A stretch of 64,000 nt of DNA from JAGNLV01 sp964612145. GTDB lineage: Bacteria; Zixibacteria; MSB-5A5; GN15; FEB-12. The stretch is from contig CAZTBP010000004.1 in the NCBI GenBank assembly GCA_964612145.1, forward strand, positions 124,001 to 188,000, given 5' to 3'. The position numbers were made by a program, and so were the translations under genes. Numbering within the stretch: position 1 is the stretch's first letter; every line of letters begins with the position of its first letter. Of the stretch, positions 8,221-16,280 are shown in pieces. Below the pieces are notes generated by a model. The model ran no database searches and was not told the origin of the DNA. It worked only from the letters and a program-made list of their open reading frames with translations.

Positions 8221-9579
8221 GTGAAACAGACAACCATGGGTGCAAAACCAAAAACCAGCAACGACACGATGGACAAACTGATGTCGCTGTGCAAACGACG
8301 CGGCTATATCTTCCCTTCCAGCGAAATCTACGGCGGACTCTCCTCATGCTGGGACTACGGCCCCCTCGGCGCCGAACTCAAACGCAACCTCAAAACCTAC
8401 TGGTGGAACGCCATGACCGCCCGCCGCGACGATATCGAGGGCCTCGATGCCGCCATCCTCATGCACCCCCAGGTCTGGCACACTTCCGGCCACGTCACCA
8501 ACTTCAACGACCCCATGGTCGACTGCAAAAAATGCAAAGCCCGCTTCCGCGTCGATGATCTCGACAATGCCCGCTGCCCCGAAAAACCGTCCAAAACACC
8601 GCACGAATGCGACGGGGAGCTGACCGAGGCCCGCCAGTTCAACCTCATGTTCAAAACCCACATGGGCCCGGTCGCCGACTCCGGCAGCGAAATCTTCCTC
8701 CGACCCGAAACCGCCCAGGGCATATACGTCAACTTCCTGAACGTCAAAAACTCCTCGCGACAGAAAATTCCGTTCGGCATCGCCCAGATCGGCAAGGCCT
8801 TCCGCAACGAAATCACCCCCGGAAACTTCATCTTCCGCACCAGGGAATTCGAACAAATGGAAATGCAGTATTTTGTCACCCCCGGCGACGACCCCAAATG
8901 GATGGACTACTGGCGCGAACAACGCTGGCAATGGTACCTGAACATGGGCATCCGCGAGGAAAAACTCCGCTGGCACGAGCACGGCCCCGATGAACTCGCC
9001 CACTACGCCAAGGCCGCCTGGGACATCGAATACGAATTCCCCTTCGGCTGGCAGGAACTCGAAGGCGTCCACAACCGCACCGACTTCGACCTCTCCCGCC
9101 ACATGGAAGCCACCAAAAAAGACATCCGCTATTTCGACGACGAAACCAAAGAGAAGTTCATTCCCTACATCGTCGAAACCTCCGCCGGTTGCGACCGCAC
9201 CCTGTTGACCCTCCTGGTCGACGGTTACGACGAAACCGAGGTGAAAGGGGAGAAGCGCGTTTTCCTCCGCCTCTCGCCAAAAATCTCGCCCATCAAAGCC
9301 GCTGTCTTCCCGCTGGTCAAAAAAGACGGCATGCCGGAATTCGCCGACAAAGTCTACGAAGAACTCAAAAAGCAGTTCAAAGTCTTTTACAAAGCCTCCG
9401 GCGCAATCGGCAAACGCTACGCCATCATGGACGAGGCCGGCTGCCCGTACTGTATTACCATCGACGGCGACACGCTCCAGGACGAAACCATGACCCTGCG
9501 CGACCGCGACAGCATGGAACAAAAACGTCTCAAACTCCCCGAAATCATCGACTTCCTCCGCGAAAAAACCGCCGTCTGA
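8221..9579 (+). CDS. glyS: glycyl-tRNA synthetase, dimeric class II type
   Basis: 452 aa, matching the single-chain alpha2 glycyl-tRNA synthetase of archaea, eukaryotes and part of the bacteria, not the GlyQ/GlyS tetramer. It charges tRNA-Gly. Seen: the N-terminal block KRRGYIFPSSEIYGG and DYGPLG, class II motif 2 (KAFRNEITPGNFIFRTREFEQ), HNRTDFDLSRH, and motif 3 (ETSAGCDRTLLTLL), then the C-terminal anticodon-binding domain. GTG 8221 and ATG 8236 are both possible starts; neither has a clear ribosome binding site. It is the last gene of a tight run with recO and is followed by a strong terminator. Confidence 0.95.
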   Translation: MKQTTMGAKPKTSNDTMDKLMSLCKRRGYIFPSSEIYGGLSSCWDYGPLGAELKRNLKTYWWNAMTARRDDIEGLDAAILMHPQVWHTSGHVTNFNDPMVDCKKCKARFRVDDLDNARCPEKPSKTPHECDGELTEARQFNLMFKTHMGPVADSGSEIFLRPETAQGIYVNFLNVKNSSRQKIPFGIAQIGKAFRNEITPGNFIFRTREFEQMEMQYFVTPGDDPKWMDYWREQRWQWYLNMGIREEKLRWHEHGPDELAHYAKAAWDIEYEFPFGWQELEGVHNRTDFDLSRHMEATKKDIRYFDDETKEKFIPYIVETSAGCDRTLLTLLVDGYDETEVKGEKRVFLRLSPKISPIKAAVFPLVKKDGMPEFADKVYEELKKQFKVFYKASGAIGKRYAIMDEAGCPYCITIDGDTLQDETMTLRDRDSMEQKRLKLPEIIDFLREKTAV

Positions 9580-9604
9580 GCAAGCCCGACAGTTACCCGA
9601 TACC

Positions 9605-9636
9605 AAAAGGCCCGTGAGCAATCTCACGGGCCTTTT
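9605..9636. terminator. bidirectional intrinsic terminator after glyS
   Basis: A 14-bp perfect stem AAAAGGCCCGTGAG / CTCACGGGCCTTTT with a CAAT loop, T-rich on one side and A-rich on the other. It sits between the convergent glyS and the SdrD-repeat lipoprotein gene and can serve both. Confidence 0.92.
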
Positions 9637-9664
9637 CTTAAATGTCAGATGATCCGTCTACGGC

Positions 9665-11914
9665 TTACTTGTCGTCGTCGTCGCCGTCTTCGTCGTCATC
9701 GTCATCATCGTCGTCGTCATCGTCGTCATCATCGTGATCGTCGTCGTCGTCATCATCATAATCATCATCATCGTCGTCATAATCATCGTCGTCGTCATCA
9801 CAATGACCCGGACCGACATGCCCTTCATTGTACATCTCAAGCATGTCCTTCCAGTGCAGGACCTGCTTCTTCTCACTCATATCAAGCGAGTTCCAGTCCA
9901 TCCAGTCATAATCAGCCAGGAACGCATCAGCTTCGTCAATCACCTCGAAAATATCTTCCGGGTTGGCGAAGTTGGTGATGTTCAGCTTGGCCGTCAGAAG
10001 ATGGGCATACAGCTTGGTGATACCGTTGCTCGGATGACCAAAGTGATGTTGCTGCAGGACGTCATATGCCGTCTGCACATAGGCCACTTCAAGGCTCTTG
10101 TCGCCGTCATCAGCGCCAAGGTACAGCGGCAGAAGCAGCGGACTTACTACATCCGGCTGCGGGCCAAGACCGGTATGGTTCTTCCAGTAGCCCGTGCCGT
10201 AAGTGCAGCCGTCAAACTCGAACAAGCCGGCGTCCAACGACATATTCTCATCACCCGGCTCAAGCGTCATGCACATCGTCGTCTTTCGATAACGGTCAAC
10301 ATCGCTGTCGGCTTCATCATCGGCGCCCATGTCCTGAAGCGTGAAGATCCAGCCAGACGGATTGACGAACTCAAGGTAATAGTCACCGGCTTCGAGATTT
10401 TCGAACAGGTACATACCGTCAGCATCGCTCATCATGCTGTCGACCAGCATATCATCGCAGGTGTACAGGTAGACCCAGATGCCCTCAAGGCCCGGCTCAC
10501 CCATATCCTGAATGCCGTCAGCATTCATATCATTCCAGATGAAATCACCAACCGAGGCCCGCTTCAGGTACAAACCGGCGTCAACCGACGCATCCGTCGC
10601 GCCCGACTCGAGCAGGCTCACACACAGGCTGAATCCGGTTGAATCAAAATCAGAGTCGACTTCATCATCCGCACCGACATCCATCATCGTAAACTGGTAA
10701 TCCTTCGGAGCGATAACCTCAACCTGATACTCACCCGGCATCAGGTCTTCAAACAGGTAGAAACCAAACTCGTCGGTCTCAATTGTGGCCAGCACGACCG
10801 AATCATCGCAGGCCCGAAGGTTAACGGTCAAACCACTCATACCCGGCTCACCGTCATCCTGGATACCGTCGAGATTCAGATCTTCCCAGACACGGTCACC
10901 GATCGAAACCAGTCGAACCAGACCGGCATCCACCGACATATTGTCATCGCCCGGTTCGAGCGTGACACAACCACTGGCGCCGGTCGCCATATCGACATCA
11001 GAATCAACCGCGTCGTCAGAACCGGCGTCCTGCTCGGTGAACATCCAGCCGTCGATGATATTGACCATCACGTAATAGTCACCTGGCTCGAGTTCTTCAA
11101 ACAGGTACATACCGTCGGCATCAGTCGTCGTCGAGGCAATCAGACTGTCGTCACAATTAAACAGGTCGACCGTCAAGCCCTCGATTCCCGGCTCACCGTC
11201 GTCCTGGATACCGTTGAGATTAACATCTTCCCAGACAAAGTCGCCAATCGAAACCGATGGGACAAAGGTCGGGAAATCAAACTCTGCCAACGCCCAGCGG
11301 CCGGACAGAGCCGTGGTATCACGGCCGGTATACAGCAGCATGCCGTCGCCATAGGCCGAGTCAGGATTCGCCTGGTCGACATACGTATCCGCCGTCGCGG
11401 TAAATGTCGTACAGGTCGAAACACCGTCGTTCGTGTAGCAAATCTCCAGATACGGCTGGTTCTCGGCAGCCTCGCGGCTGTTCCAGCCGGCAAAACCACT
11501 GCCGGTGTCGGTCGGTATCACGAGCACTCCGTTATTCTCTAACGTGCCGTCGAACCACGCCGTCACCAGACCGGTAGCCGGAATGGCCACCCAGCCGGTA
11601 TCAGCGATCATCAAACCACCGGCAACAAACTCATAGAACCCGGTATCAATGTCGTTGAAGGCAAACGCAGCCTCATCCCAGGCAGCATCAATCCGATTGA
11701 TTGACAACTCCTGGTCGTCAGCCTCGGACACATACATAAATATACTGGCCGAGTCGATCGTTGCCGTCGTCGGCACGCCGGAAGCCTGCTCGACGCTGAA
11801 ACTTCGGTCATTCGTTATCGGTTGGAGGGGTGTCAATTCGTCGTTGCTGCAGCCGATCGCTACGACTCCAATGAGCAGTGCCGTCAGTGCCAGTCGAAGA
11901 AACTTTCCCGTCAC
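9665..11914 (-). CDS. lipoprotein with three SdrD-B-type repeats and polyaspartate tail
   Basis: About 749 aa from GTG 11914 (AAAGGAG 6 nt upstream; an upstream ATG at 11953 lacks a site). A lipoprotein signal ends VVAIGC. The N-terminal third resembles DNRLRE-type adhesin domains (TADTYVDQANPDSAYG). Three SdrD_B/Cna-like repeats follow, each about 110 aa, opening SIGDFVWEDVNLNGIQDDGEPG and closing YLFEELEPGDYYV. Next is a TGYWKNH segment and a domain rich in W and K. The last ~45 residues are almost all Asp with a few Tyr, His, Gly and Lys. I infer a surface-exposed matrix or adhesin-like protein; the tail probably binds cations. Confidence 0.82.
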   Translation of the reverse strand: MTGKFLRLALTALLIGVVAIGCSNDELTPLQPITNDRSFSVEQASGVPTTATIDSASIFMYVSEADDQELSINRIDAAWDEAAFAFNDIDTGFYEFVAGGLMIADTGWVAIPATGLVTAWFDGTLENNGVLVIPTDTGSGFAGWNSREAAENQPYLEICYTNDGVSTCTTFTATADTYVDQANPDSAYGDGMLLYTGRDTTALSGRWALAEFDFPTFVPSVSIGDFVWEDVNLNGIQDDGEPGIEGLTVDLFNCDDSLIASTTTDADGMYLFEELEPGDYYVMVNIIDGWMFTEQDAGSDDAVDSDVDMATGASGCVTLEPGDDNMSVDAGLVRLVSIGDRVWEDLNLDGIQDDGEPGMSGLTVNLRACDDSVVLATIETDEFGFYLFEDLMPGEYQVEVIAPKDYQFTMMDVGADDEVDSDFDSTGFSLCVSLLESGATDASVDAGLYLKRASVGDFIWNDMNADGIQDMGEPGLEGIWVYLYTCDDMLVDSMMSDADGMYLFENLEAGDYYLEFVNPSGWIFTLQDMGADDEADSDVDRYRKTTMCMTLEPGDENMSLDAGLFEFDGCTYGTGYWKNHTGLGPQPDVVSPLLLPLYLGADDGDKSLEVAYVQTAYDVLQQHHFGHPSNGITKLYAHLLTAKLNITNFANPEDIFEVIDEADAFLADYDWMDWNSLDMSEKKQVLHWKDMLEMYNEGHVGPGHCDDDDDDYDDDDDDYDDDDDDDHDDDDDDDDDDDDDDEDGDDDDK
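9668..9800 (-). repeat. low-complexity GAY-rich tract encoding polyaspartate
   Basis: On the plus strand this is a run of GTC/ATC triplets with a few TAA-like breaks (rc Tyr codons). It is the coding sequence of the acidic tail of the lipoprotein above. Such tracts can slip and vary in length between strains. Confidence 0.85.
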
Positions 11915-12237
11915 TTGGGTCTCCTTTCTTTGCGGGTGCATTCTAGCGGGCATACCTCTGCCCGATCCCGCCTTGCAAAGATATTATTGGTACTAAAAAA
12001 ATCGCTGTTGGACCATTCGGTGTGTATGTAAGCCCCTAAGATAAGCCAAAAACCCGCCTCTGAAAAGGGGTTTCGGCCATTTCAAGTCTCTCGGAAACAA
12101 CAAGCGGACCGGTACATCGTTCCCGAAAACATAACCCGGAAGAGCTTTGGATCCTCCCGGACACAACTACCCGCCGCTGCTCCGGACCGACCTATGCTGA
12201 AGAAATCGTGTGCTGTTTAATCACCCAGTGTCCCGGC
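11915..12237. other. 323-bp intergenic region
   Basis: It lies upstream of the SdrD-repeat lipoprotein gene and should hold its promoter. A weak hairpin (AAACCC / GGGTTT, near 12046-12070) reads as a possible terminator for the minus-strand gene at 12238. No gene seen. Confidence 0.5.
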
Positions 12238-12495
12238 CTAAAGCGACCACGCGTGCTGCTCAAGCGCTCGAGCTATCTCCGGAATGCTGGGGAACATCTT
12301 TCGATCGCCGGACCGCTTCTTGCTGCGCTCTTCCTTAAGCGCATGTCCGTCAATAATCACTGTCGGCGAAGACACCGGCTGCTCCGATTCGGTCACATTA
12401 GCCAGGATGCCACGCTCTTTGATAAATCGATGGACAAAATCGCGTGCCTCCGCCTGTCGCGGATCATCTTTTGAGTAGATCAAGCCTATTTCCAT
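12238..12495 (-). CDS. small thioredoxin-fold protein lacking the CxxC motif
   Basis: 85 aa. The order beta (MEIGLIYS), helix (ARDFVHRFIKERG), beta (ILANVTES), then SSPTVIIDGHAL matches a glutaredoxin-like fold with its cis-proline loop, but the active-site cysteines are absent: the position after the first strand reads SKDDPR. It therefore cannot be a normal glutaredoxin; it may be a regulatory or binding version. An AGGA site lies 7 nt upstream. It is divergent from the superoxide dismutase gene. Confidence 0.55.
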   Translation of the reverse strand: MEIGLIYSKDDPRQAEARDFVHRFIKERGILANVTESEQPVSSPTVIIDGHALKEERSKKRSGDRKMFPSIPEIARALEQHAWSL

Positions 12496-12695
12496 GGCAC
12501 TAATCCTATAAAGTTATCCGATGAATAGGCAGCGAGAAGTAAGAAATCAACTAAAACGTGCCTGTTACTCTTCGTAACGCTTTAGCCGGAAGCCAGGTTT
12601 CCAATCTACACCATAGAATGCAACTTCGTCTCTAAGTCAATACCCCCCAACGAAAAATAATTACAGACTGACTCGTCCACAACCCGACCCCCGCC

Positions 12696-12724
12696 TTGAC
12701 ATCTTCTGGCACCCACCCTATAAT
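12696..12724 (+). promoter_or_regulatory. consensus sigma-70 promoter of the superoxide dismutase gene
   Basis: TTGACA (12696-12701) and TATAAT (12719-12724) match the consensus exactly with a 17-bp spacer. Predicted transcription start near 12731, giving a ~40-nt leader with AAGGAGG before the ATG. No competing upstream gene on this strand. Confidence 0.85.
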
Positions 12725-12770
12725 GACGTATTCATGGCCGGATCAGTCAATTATCACAAGGAGGTCCCTC

Positions 12771-13352
12771 ATGACTCATGAATTACCCGCCCTGCCCTTT
12801 GCAAAAGACGCTCTCGCCCCCCACATCTCCGCCGAAACCCTCGACTACCACTACGGCAAACACCACCAGGCCTACGTCTCCAAGCTTAACGACGGCATCA
12901 AAGGAACCGAATTCGAAGACGCCTCACTGGAAGATATCATCCGCAAAGTTGACGGCGGCATTTTCAATAACGGCGCCCAGGTCTTCAACCATACCTTCTT
13001 CTGGAACTGCCTCGCACCCGGCGGTGGGGGAGAGCCCGGGGGAGAACTGGCCGAGGCGATTAACGAGAGCTTCGGCTCATTCGACAATTTCAAGAAGAAT
13101 TTCACCGAAACCGCCGCCGGCTTGTTTGGCTCCGGATGGACCTGGCTGGTTAAAGATGCCGATAGCTCCCTGACCATCATACCCTTGAGCAACGCCGGCA
13201 ATCCCATCCGCGACGGCAAAACCCCGCTTTTGACCTGCGACGTCTGGGAACACGCCTACTACATCGACTACCGCAACGCCCGCCCCAAATTTATCGAGGC
13301 ATTCTGGAATCTTGTCAACTGGGAATTCGTGGAAAAAAACTTCAAAGGATGA
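12771..13352 (+). CDS. sodB: superoxide dismutase, iron type
   Basis: 193 aa from ATG 12771 (AAGGAGG 6 nt upstream). It converts superoxide to hydrogen peroxide and oxygen. Metal ligands are visible as His27 (YHYGKHHQAY), His74 (FNHTFFWN), Asp157 and His161 (DVWEHAYY). Gln70 in NNGAQVFNHTFFW and the FGSGWTWLV segment favour iron over manganese. There is no signal peptide, so it is cytoplasmic. A consensus promoter sits directly upstream. It is a single-gene unit, convergent with the MscS-type channel gene. Confidence 0.94.
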   Translation: MTHELPALPFAKDALAPHISAETLDYHYGKHHQAYVSKLNDGIKGTEFEDASLEDIIRKVDGGIFNNGAQVFNHTFFWNCLAPGGGGEPGGELAEAINESFGSFDNFKKNFTETAAGLFGSGWTWLVKDADSSLTIIPLSNAGNPIRDGKTPLLTCDVWEHAYYIDYRNARPKFIEAFWNLVNWEFVEKNFKG

Positions 13353-13388
13353 GACCGACAACTCGCGTTTCCTGCCTCGCGTCCGCGA

Positions 13389-14645
13389 TCAATTCGCACC
13401 GGCGACCTTTGTCGTGCCGGCAACAGCCCGAAAATCCCAGCTGCTGGGGCGCTGGAAGACACGCAGATCGAAGTACGGGAGGGTGGCGATTATATGATCA
13501 AAAATGTCGGCCTGGATACCCTCGTAGTTGGCCCAGACCTGGTCCGAGCTGAAGACATAGATCTCAACCGGCAGGCCGGTCTCCCCCGGCGGCAGGTGGC
13601 GAATGAGAAAGGTGAGATCGGGGTGGACTTTGGGATGGTTTCTCAGATAGGCGGCGCAGTAGGCGCGGAAGGTCCCGATGTTGGTCATGGTGCGGCCGTT
13701 GATGAGGTACGATCGGTCGACATTATTATCTTTGTTCCACTGGTCAATTTCCTGCCGGCGTTGTTTGACGTAGTCAGTTATGAGTTGGTACTTTTCAAAT
13801 CGGTCGAGCATTTCTTCATTGCAGAGTTTTATGCTGGCCATGTCGATGCTAACGGAGCGTTTGATGCGCCGTCCGCCGGATTCCTGCATCCCGCGCCAGT
13901 TGCGGAATGAATCGGAGATGAGGTGATACGACGGAATGGTGGTGATGGTTTTGTCCCAGTTGCGGACTTTGACGGTGTGCAGGCTGACGTCGATCACGTC
14001 GCCATCGGCGTTGTATTTGGGCATTTCGATCCAATCACCGATGCGGACCATGTCGTTGGAGGAAAGCTGGATACTGGCGACCAGGCCAAGGATGGAATCG
14101 CGAAAAATCAACAGGATCACGGCGGTCATGGCGCCAAGGCCGGACAGCAGCAGCCAGGGGGATCGGCCCATGAGGGTGGCGATGGCGATAATTCCGATGA
14201 AAATGAACAGGACGATGCGGACAATCTGGATATAGCCTCGAATAGGTCGTTGGCGGGAGACTTCGTAGGTCTGGTAGACATCATCGACGGCGGTGAGAAA
14301 GGCGGAGAAAGCGAGCACACCGGTCATGATCATGTAGACCATGGCGAATCGCTCGATGGTGGCCTGGATCGGGTCAAACAGGCCGGCGCCGAAGTAAAAA
14401 ATCAAGCCGGGTGTGAGATGAGCCAGCCGGCTGAAGAATTTCCGCGCCAAAAGGGCGTCATCCCAGGTAGTTCGGGTGCGTTTGACAAAGAACTGGACGG
14501 CGCGCAGGATGAACTGACGGGTGATGAATTTTGCCAGTGCCGCAACAATAACAACGCCTGCTGCGAGGATGGTCCAGGCGAGCCAGGCGGCGGTCGGGTC
14601 CGTTACATTGATGTCATGAAGCCAGTCAAGTATCAGTTTTTGCAT
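13389..14645 (-). CDS. MscS-family mechanosensitive channel, YbdG-like
   Basis: 418 aa, close to E. coli YbdG in length. Several N-terminal transmembrane helices (roughly residues 17-40, 70-90, 100-120, 145-163) precede the pore-lining region (LLSGLGAMTAVILLIFRDSILG, ~170-190). The beta domain follows with IEMPKYNADGDVIDVSLHTVKVRNWDKTITTIP, nearly identical in pattern to YbdG. It releases solutes on hypo-osmotic shock. It is convergent with sodB. Confidence 0.9.
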   Translation of the reverse strand: MQKLILDWLHDINVTDPTAAWLAWTILAAGVVIVAALAKFITRQFILRAVQFFVKRTRTTWDDALLARKFFSRLAHLTPGLIFYFGAGLFDPIQATIERFAMVYMIMTGVLAFSAFLTAVDDVYQTYEVSRQRPIRGYIQIVRIVLFIFIGIIAIATLMGRSPWLLLSGLGAMTAVILLIFRDSILGLVASIQLSSNDMVRIGDWIEMPKYNADGDVIDVSLHTVKVRNWDKTITTIPSYHLISDSFRNWRGMQESGGRRIKRSVSIDMASIKLCNEEMLDRFEKYQLITDYVKQRRQEIDQWNKDNNVDRSYLINGRTMTNIGTFRAYCAAYLRNHPKVHPDLTFLIRHLPPGETGLPVEIYVFSSDQVWANYEGIQADIFDHIIATLPYFDLRVFQRPSSWDFRAVAGTTKVAGAN

Positions 14646-14804
14646 GGGCCGCCCTGGTATAATTGCATGTCTGTCATTTGACTGTAGAGGTAGGGCGATT
14701 GCCGGGCAAAATCAATTAGAATTTGGCGGGAATGGAGGCGGGCTTGACCATAGTCAAGGGTCTCACGTTTTCCATCGCCGATATTCGGTTCAAAACAGGT
14801 TGTG

Positions 14805-14832
14805 TTGATGACCCGGATATATTAGCTATAAT
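14805..14832 (+). promoter_or_regulatory. possible sigma-70 promoter for the cytochrome operon
   Basis: TTGATG (14805-14810), 16-bp spacer, TATAAT (14827-14832). It lies ~105 bp before the HAO-like gene. The -10 is perfect and the -35 is 4 of 6. Confidence 0.55.
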
Positions 14833-14939
14833 GAACTGTCGGCTCCACATCCGGGATTATTTTACCAGAAGTTTGTGAATATTTTCCCAATGATTGTTTC
14901 GAAAGTCAAGTGACAGAATACGCTATGATGGAGGTTGTT

Positions 14940-16274
14940 TTGAAGAGTTGTCAAATTCTGATTCTGGCGCTGGTGCTGACGGGACTTGCGGTACCGGCGG
15001 CTGCGCAGACCGATGCGGACGTGGCGGGAAAGTGTATGACCTGCCACAAGGAGAAGTCGCCGGGTTTGTATCAGCAGTGGTTTATGTCCGAGCACGGGGC
15101 GCACAAGGTTACGTGCCTGAATTGCCATGCAGCCAAAGAGGGTGAACCGGATGCCTATATGCATCACGATGCGTTGATTGCCACGCTGGTAACGCCCAAG
15201 GACTGCGGCAAATGTCACCAGCGGGAGGCGGAGGAAGTAGAACGTTCATACCATGCCGAAGCCGGTATGATTCTTGAATCCAACGATGCTTATCTTGCCC
15301 ATGTATTGGCGGGATCGCCGGTGGCAATGCTCGGGTGTGAGAGTTGTCACGGCGCGAAGGTGAAGATTGACCCGGATTCGCCGAACAAGCTTTCCAGGGA
15401 AAGCTGGCCGAATTCGGGTATCGGACGGATCAATCCTGACGGTTCCAAGGGGTCGTGCAACGCCTGTCATACGCGGCATTCGTTCTCGATTGGTCAGGCG
15501 CGTCAGCCGGAGGCCTGTTCAAAGTGTCATCTTGGTCCGGACCATCCGCAAAAAGAAGTTTATGAAGAGTCCAAGCACGGCAACACGTATTACACCAATG
15601 TGGACAAGATGAATCTCGACTCGGATACGTGGATTGTGGGCCAGGACTATTTTGTAGCACCTACGTGTGCGACGTGTCACATGTCGGCGACGCCGTCGAT
15701 GGGCATGACGCACGATGTCGGGGCGCGGATCAGCTGGACGCTTCGGCCGCCGGTATCAAAGAAAAAGGACGACTGGGAGACGAAGCGGGCGACGATGAAG
15801 AAGGTGTGTGTGAACTGTCATGGTCAGAAGTTTGCCGATGGTCACTACTATCAATATGATGCGGTGGTGGAGTTGTACAACGAGAAATTCGCGAAGCCGG
15901 CGACAGAGATCATGAACATGATCAAGGAGAAGGGGCTGCTGGGGACGCCGGCGGCGTTTTCGAATGACATCGAGTGGACGTACTGGGAAATTTGGCATCA
16001 CGAGGGCCGTCGGGCGCGCCATGGCGCGGCGATGATGGGACCGGACTATACGTGGTGGCACGGCATGTACGAGGTGGCCAAGCATTTCTATTTCAAGATG
16101 ATCCCCGAGGCACGGGCGTACGACGATCCTGAAGTGAACGCGTATATTGACGGGCTTTTGACGGATGACCCGATGCACTCGTGGGTAAACCGCGAGACGA
16201 AGGAGTTAAAGGAGGAGATTCAATCGGGCCAGATGCAGAAGATCTATCAAGAGATGTTCGAGCAAAAGAAATAG
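14940..16274 (+). CDS. octahaem cytochrome c of the hydroxylamine oxidoreductase (HAO) family
   Basis: 444 aa from TTG 14940, chosen for GGAGG 5 nt upstream and a clean signal peptide ending VPAAAQ; GTG 14910 and ATG 14925 are alternatives in frame. Eight CxxCH motifs are present in order CMTCH, CLNCH, CGKCH, CESCH, CNACH, CSKCH, CATCH, CVNCH. After the last haem comes a helical tail with HHEGRRARHGAAMMGPDYTWWHGMYE, which fits the HAO fold. HAO relatives oxidise hydroxylamine or hydrazine, or in anaerobes reduce nitrite. The next gene is a membrane-anchored NapC/NrfH-like cytochrome, which favours a reductive, quinol-driven role as described for epsilonproteobacterial HAO (inference). I could not assign the P460 cross-linking Tyr. 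Confidence 0.85.
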   Translation: MKSCQILILALVLTGLAVPAAAQTDADVAGKCMTCHKEKSPGLYQQWFMSEHGAHKVTCLNCHAAKEGEPDAYMHHDALIATLVTPKDCGKCHQREAEEVERSYHAEAGMILESNDAYLAHVLAGSPVAMLGCESCHGAKVKIDPDSPNKLSRESWPNSGIGRINPDGSKGSCNACHTRHSFSIGQARQPEACSKCHLGPDHPQKEVYEESKHGNTYYTNVDKMNLDSDTWIVGQDYFVAPTCATCHMSATPSMGMTHDVGARISWTLRPPVSKKKDDWETKRATMKKVCVNCHGQKFADGHYYQYDAVVELYNEKFAKPATEIMNMIKEKGLLGTPAAFSNDIEWTYWEIWHHEGRRARHGAAMMGPDYTWWHGMYEVAKHFYFKMIPEARAYDDPEVNAYIDGLLTDDPMHSWVNRETKELKEEIQSGQMQKIYQEMFEQKK

Positions 16275-16280
16275 AGGCGC

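Noticed and set aside
8344..9627. 427-aa minus-strand ORF
   Set aside because: Antisense to glyS, which shows all class II synthetase motifs; the ORF reflects high-GC codon bias.
9649..9978. Arg/His-rich plus-strand ORF beside glyS
   Set aside because: It is the complement of the polyaspartate coding tract, with a low-complexity composition and no ribosome binding site.
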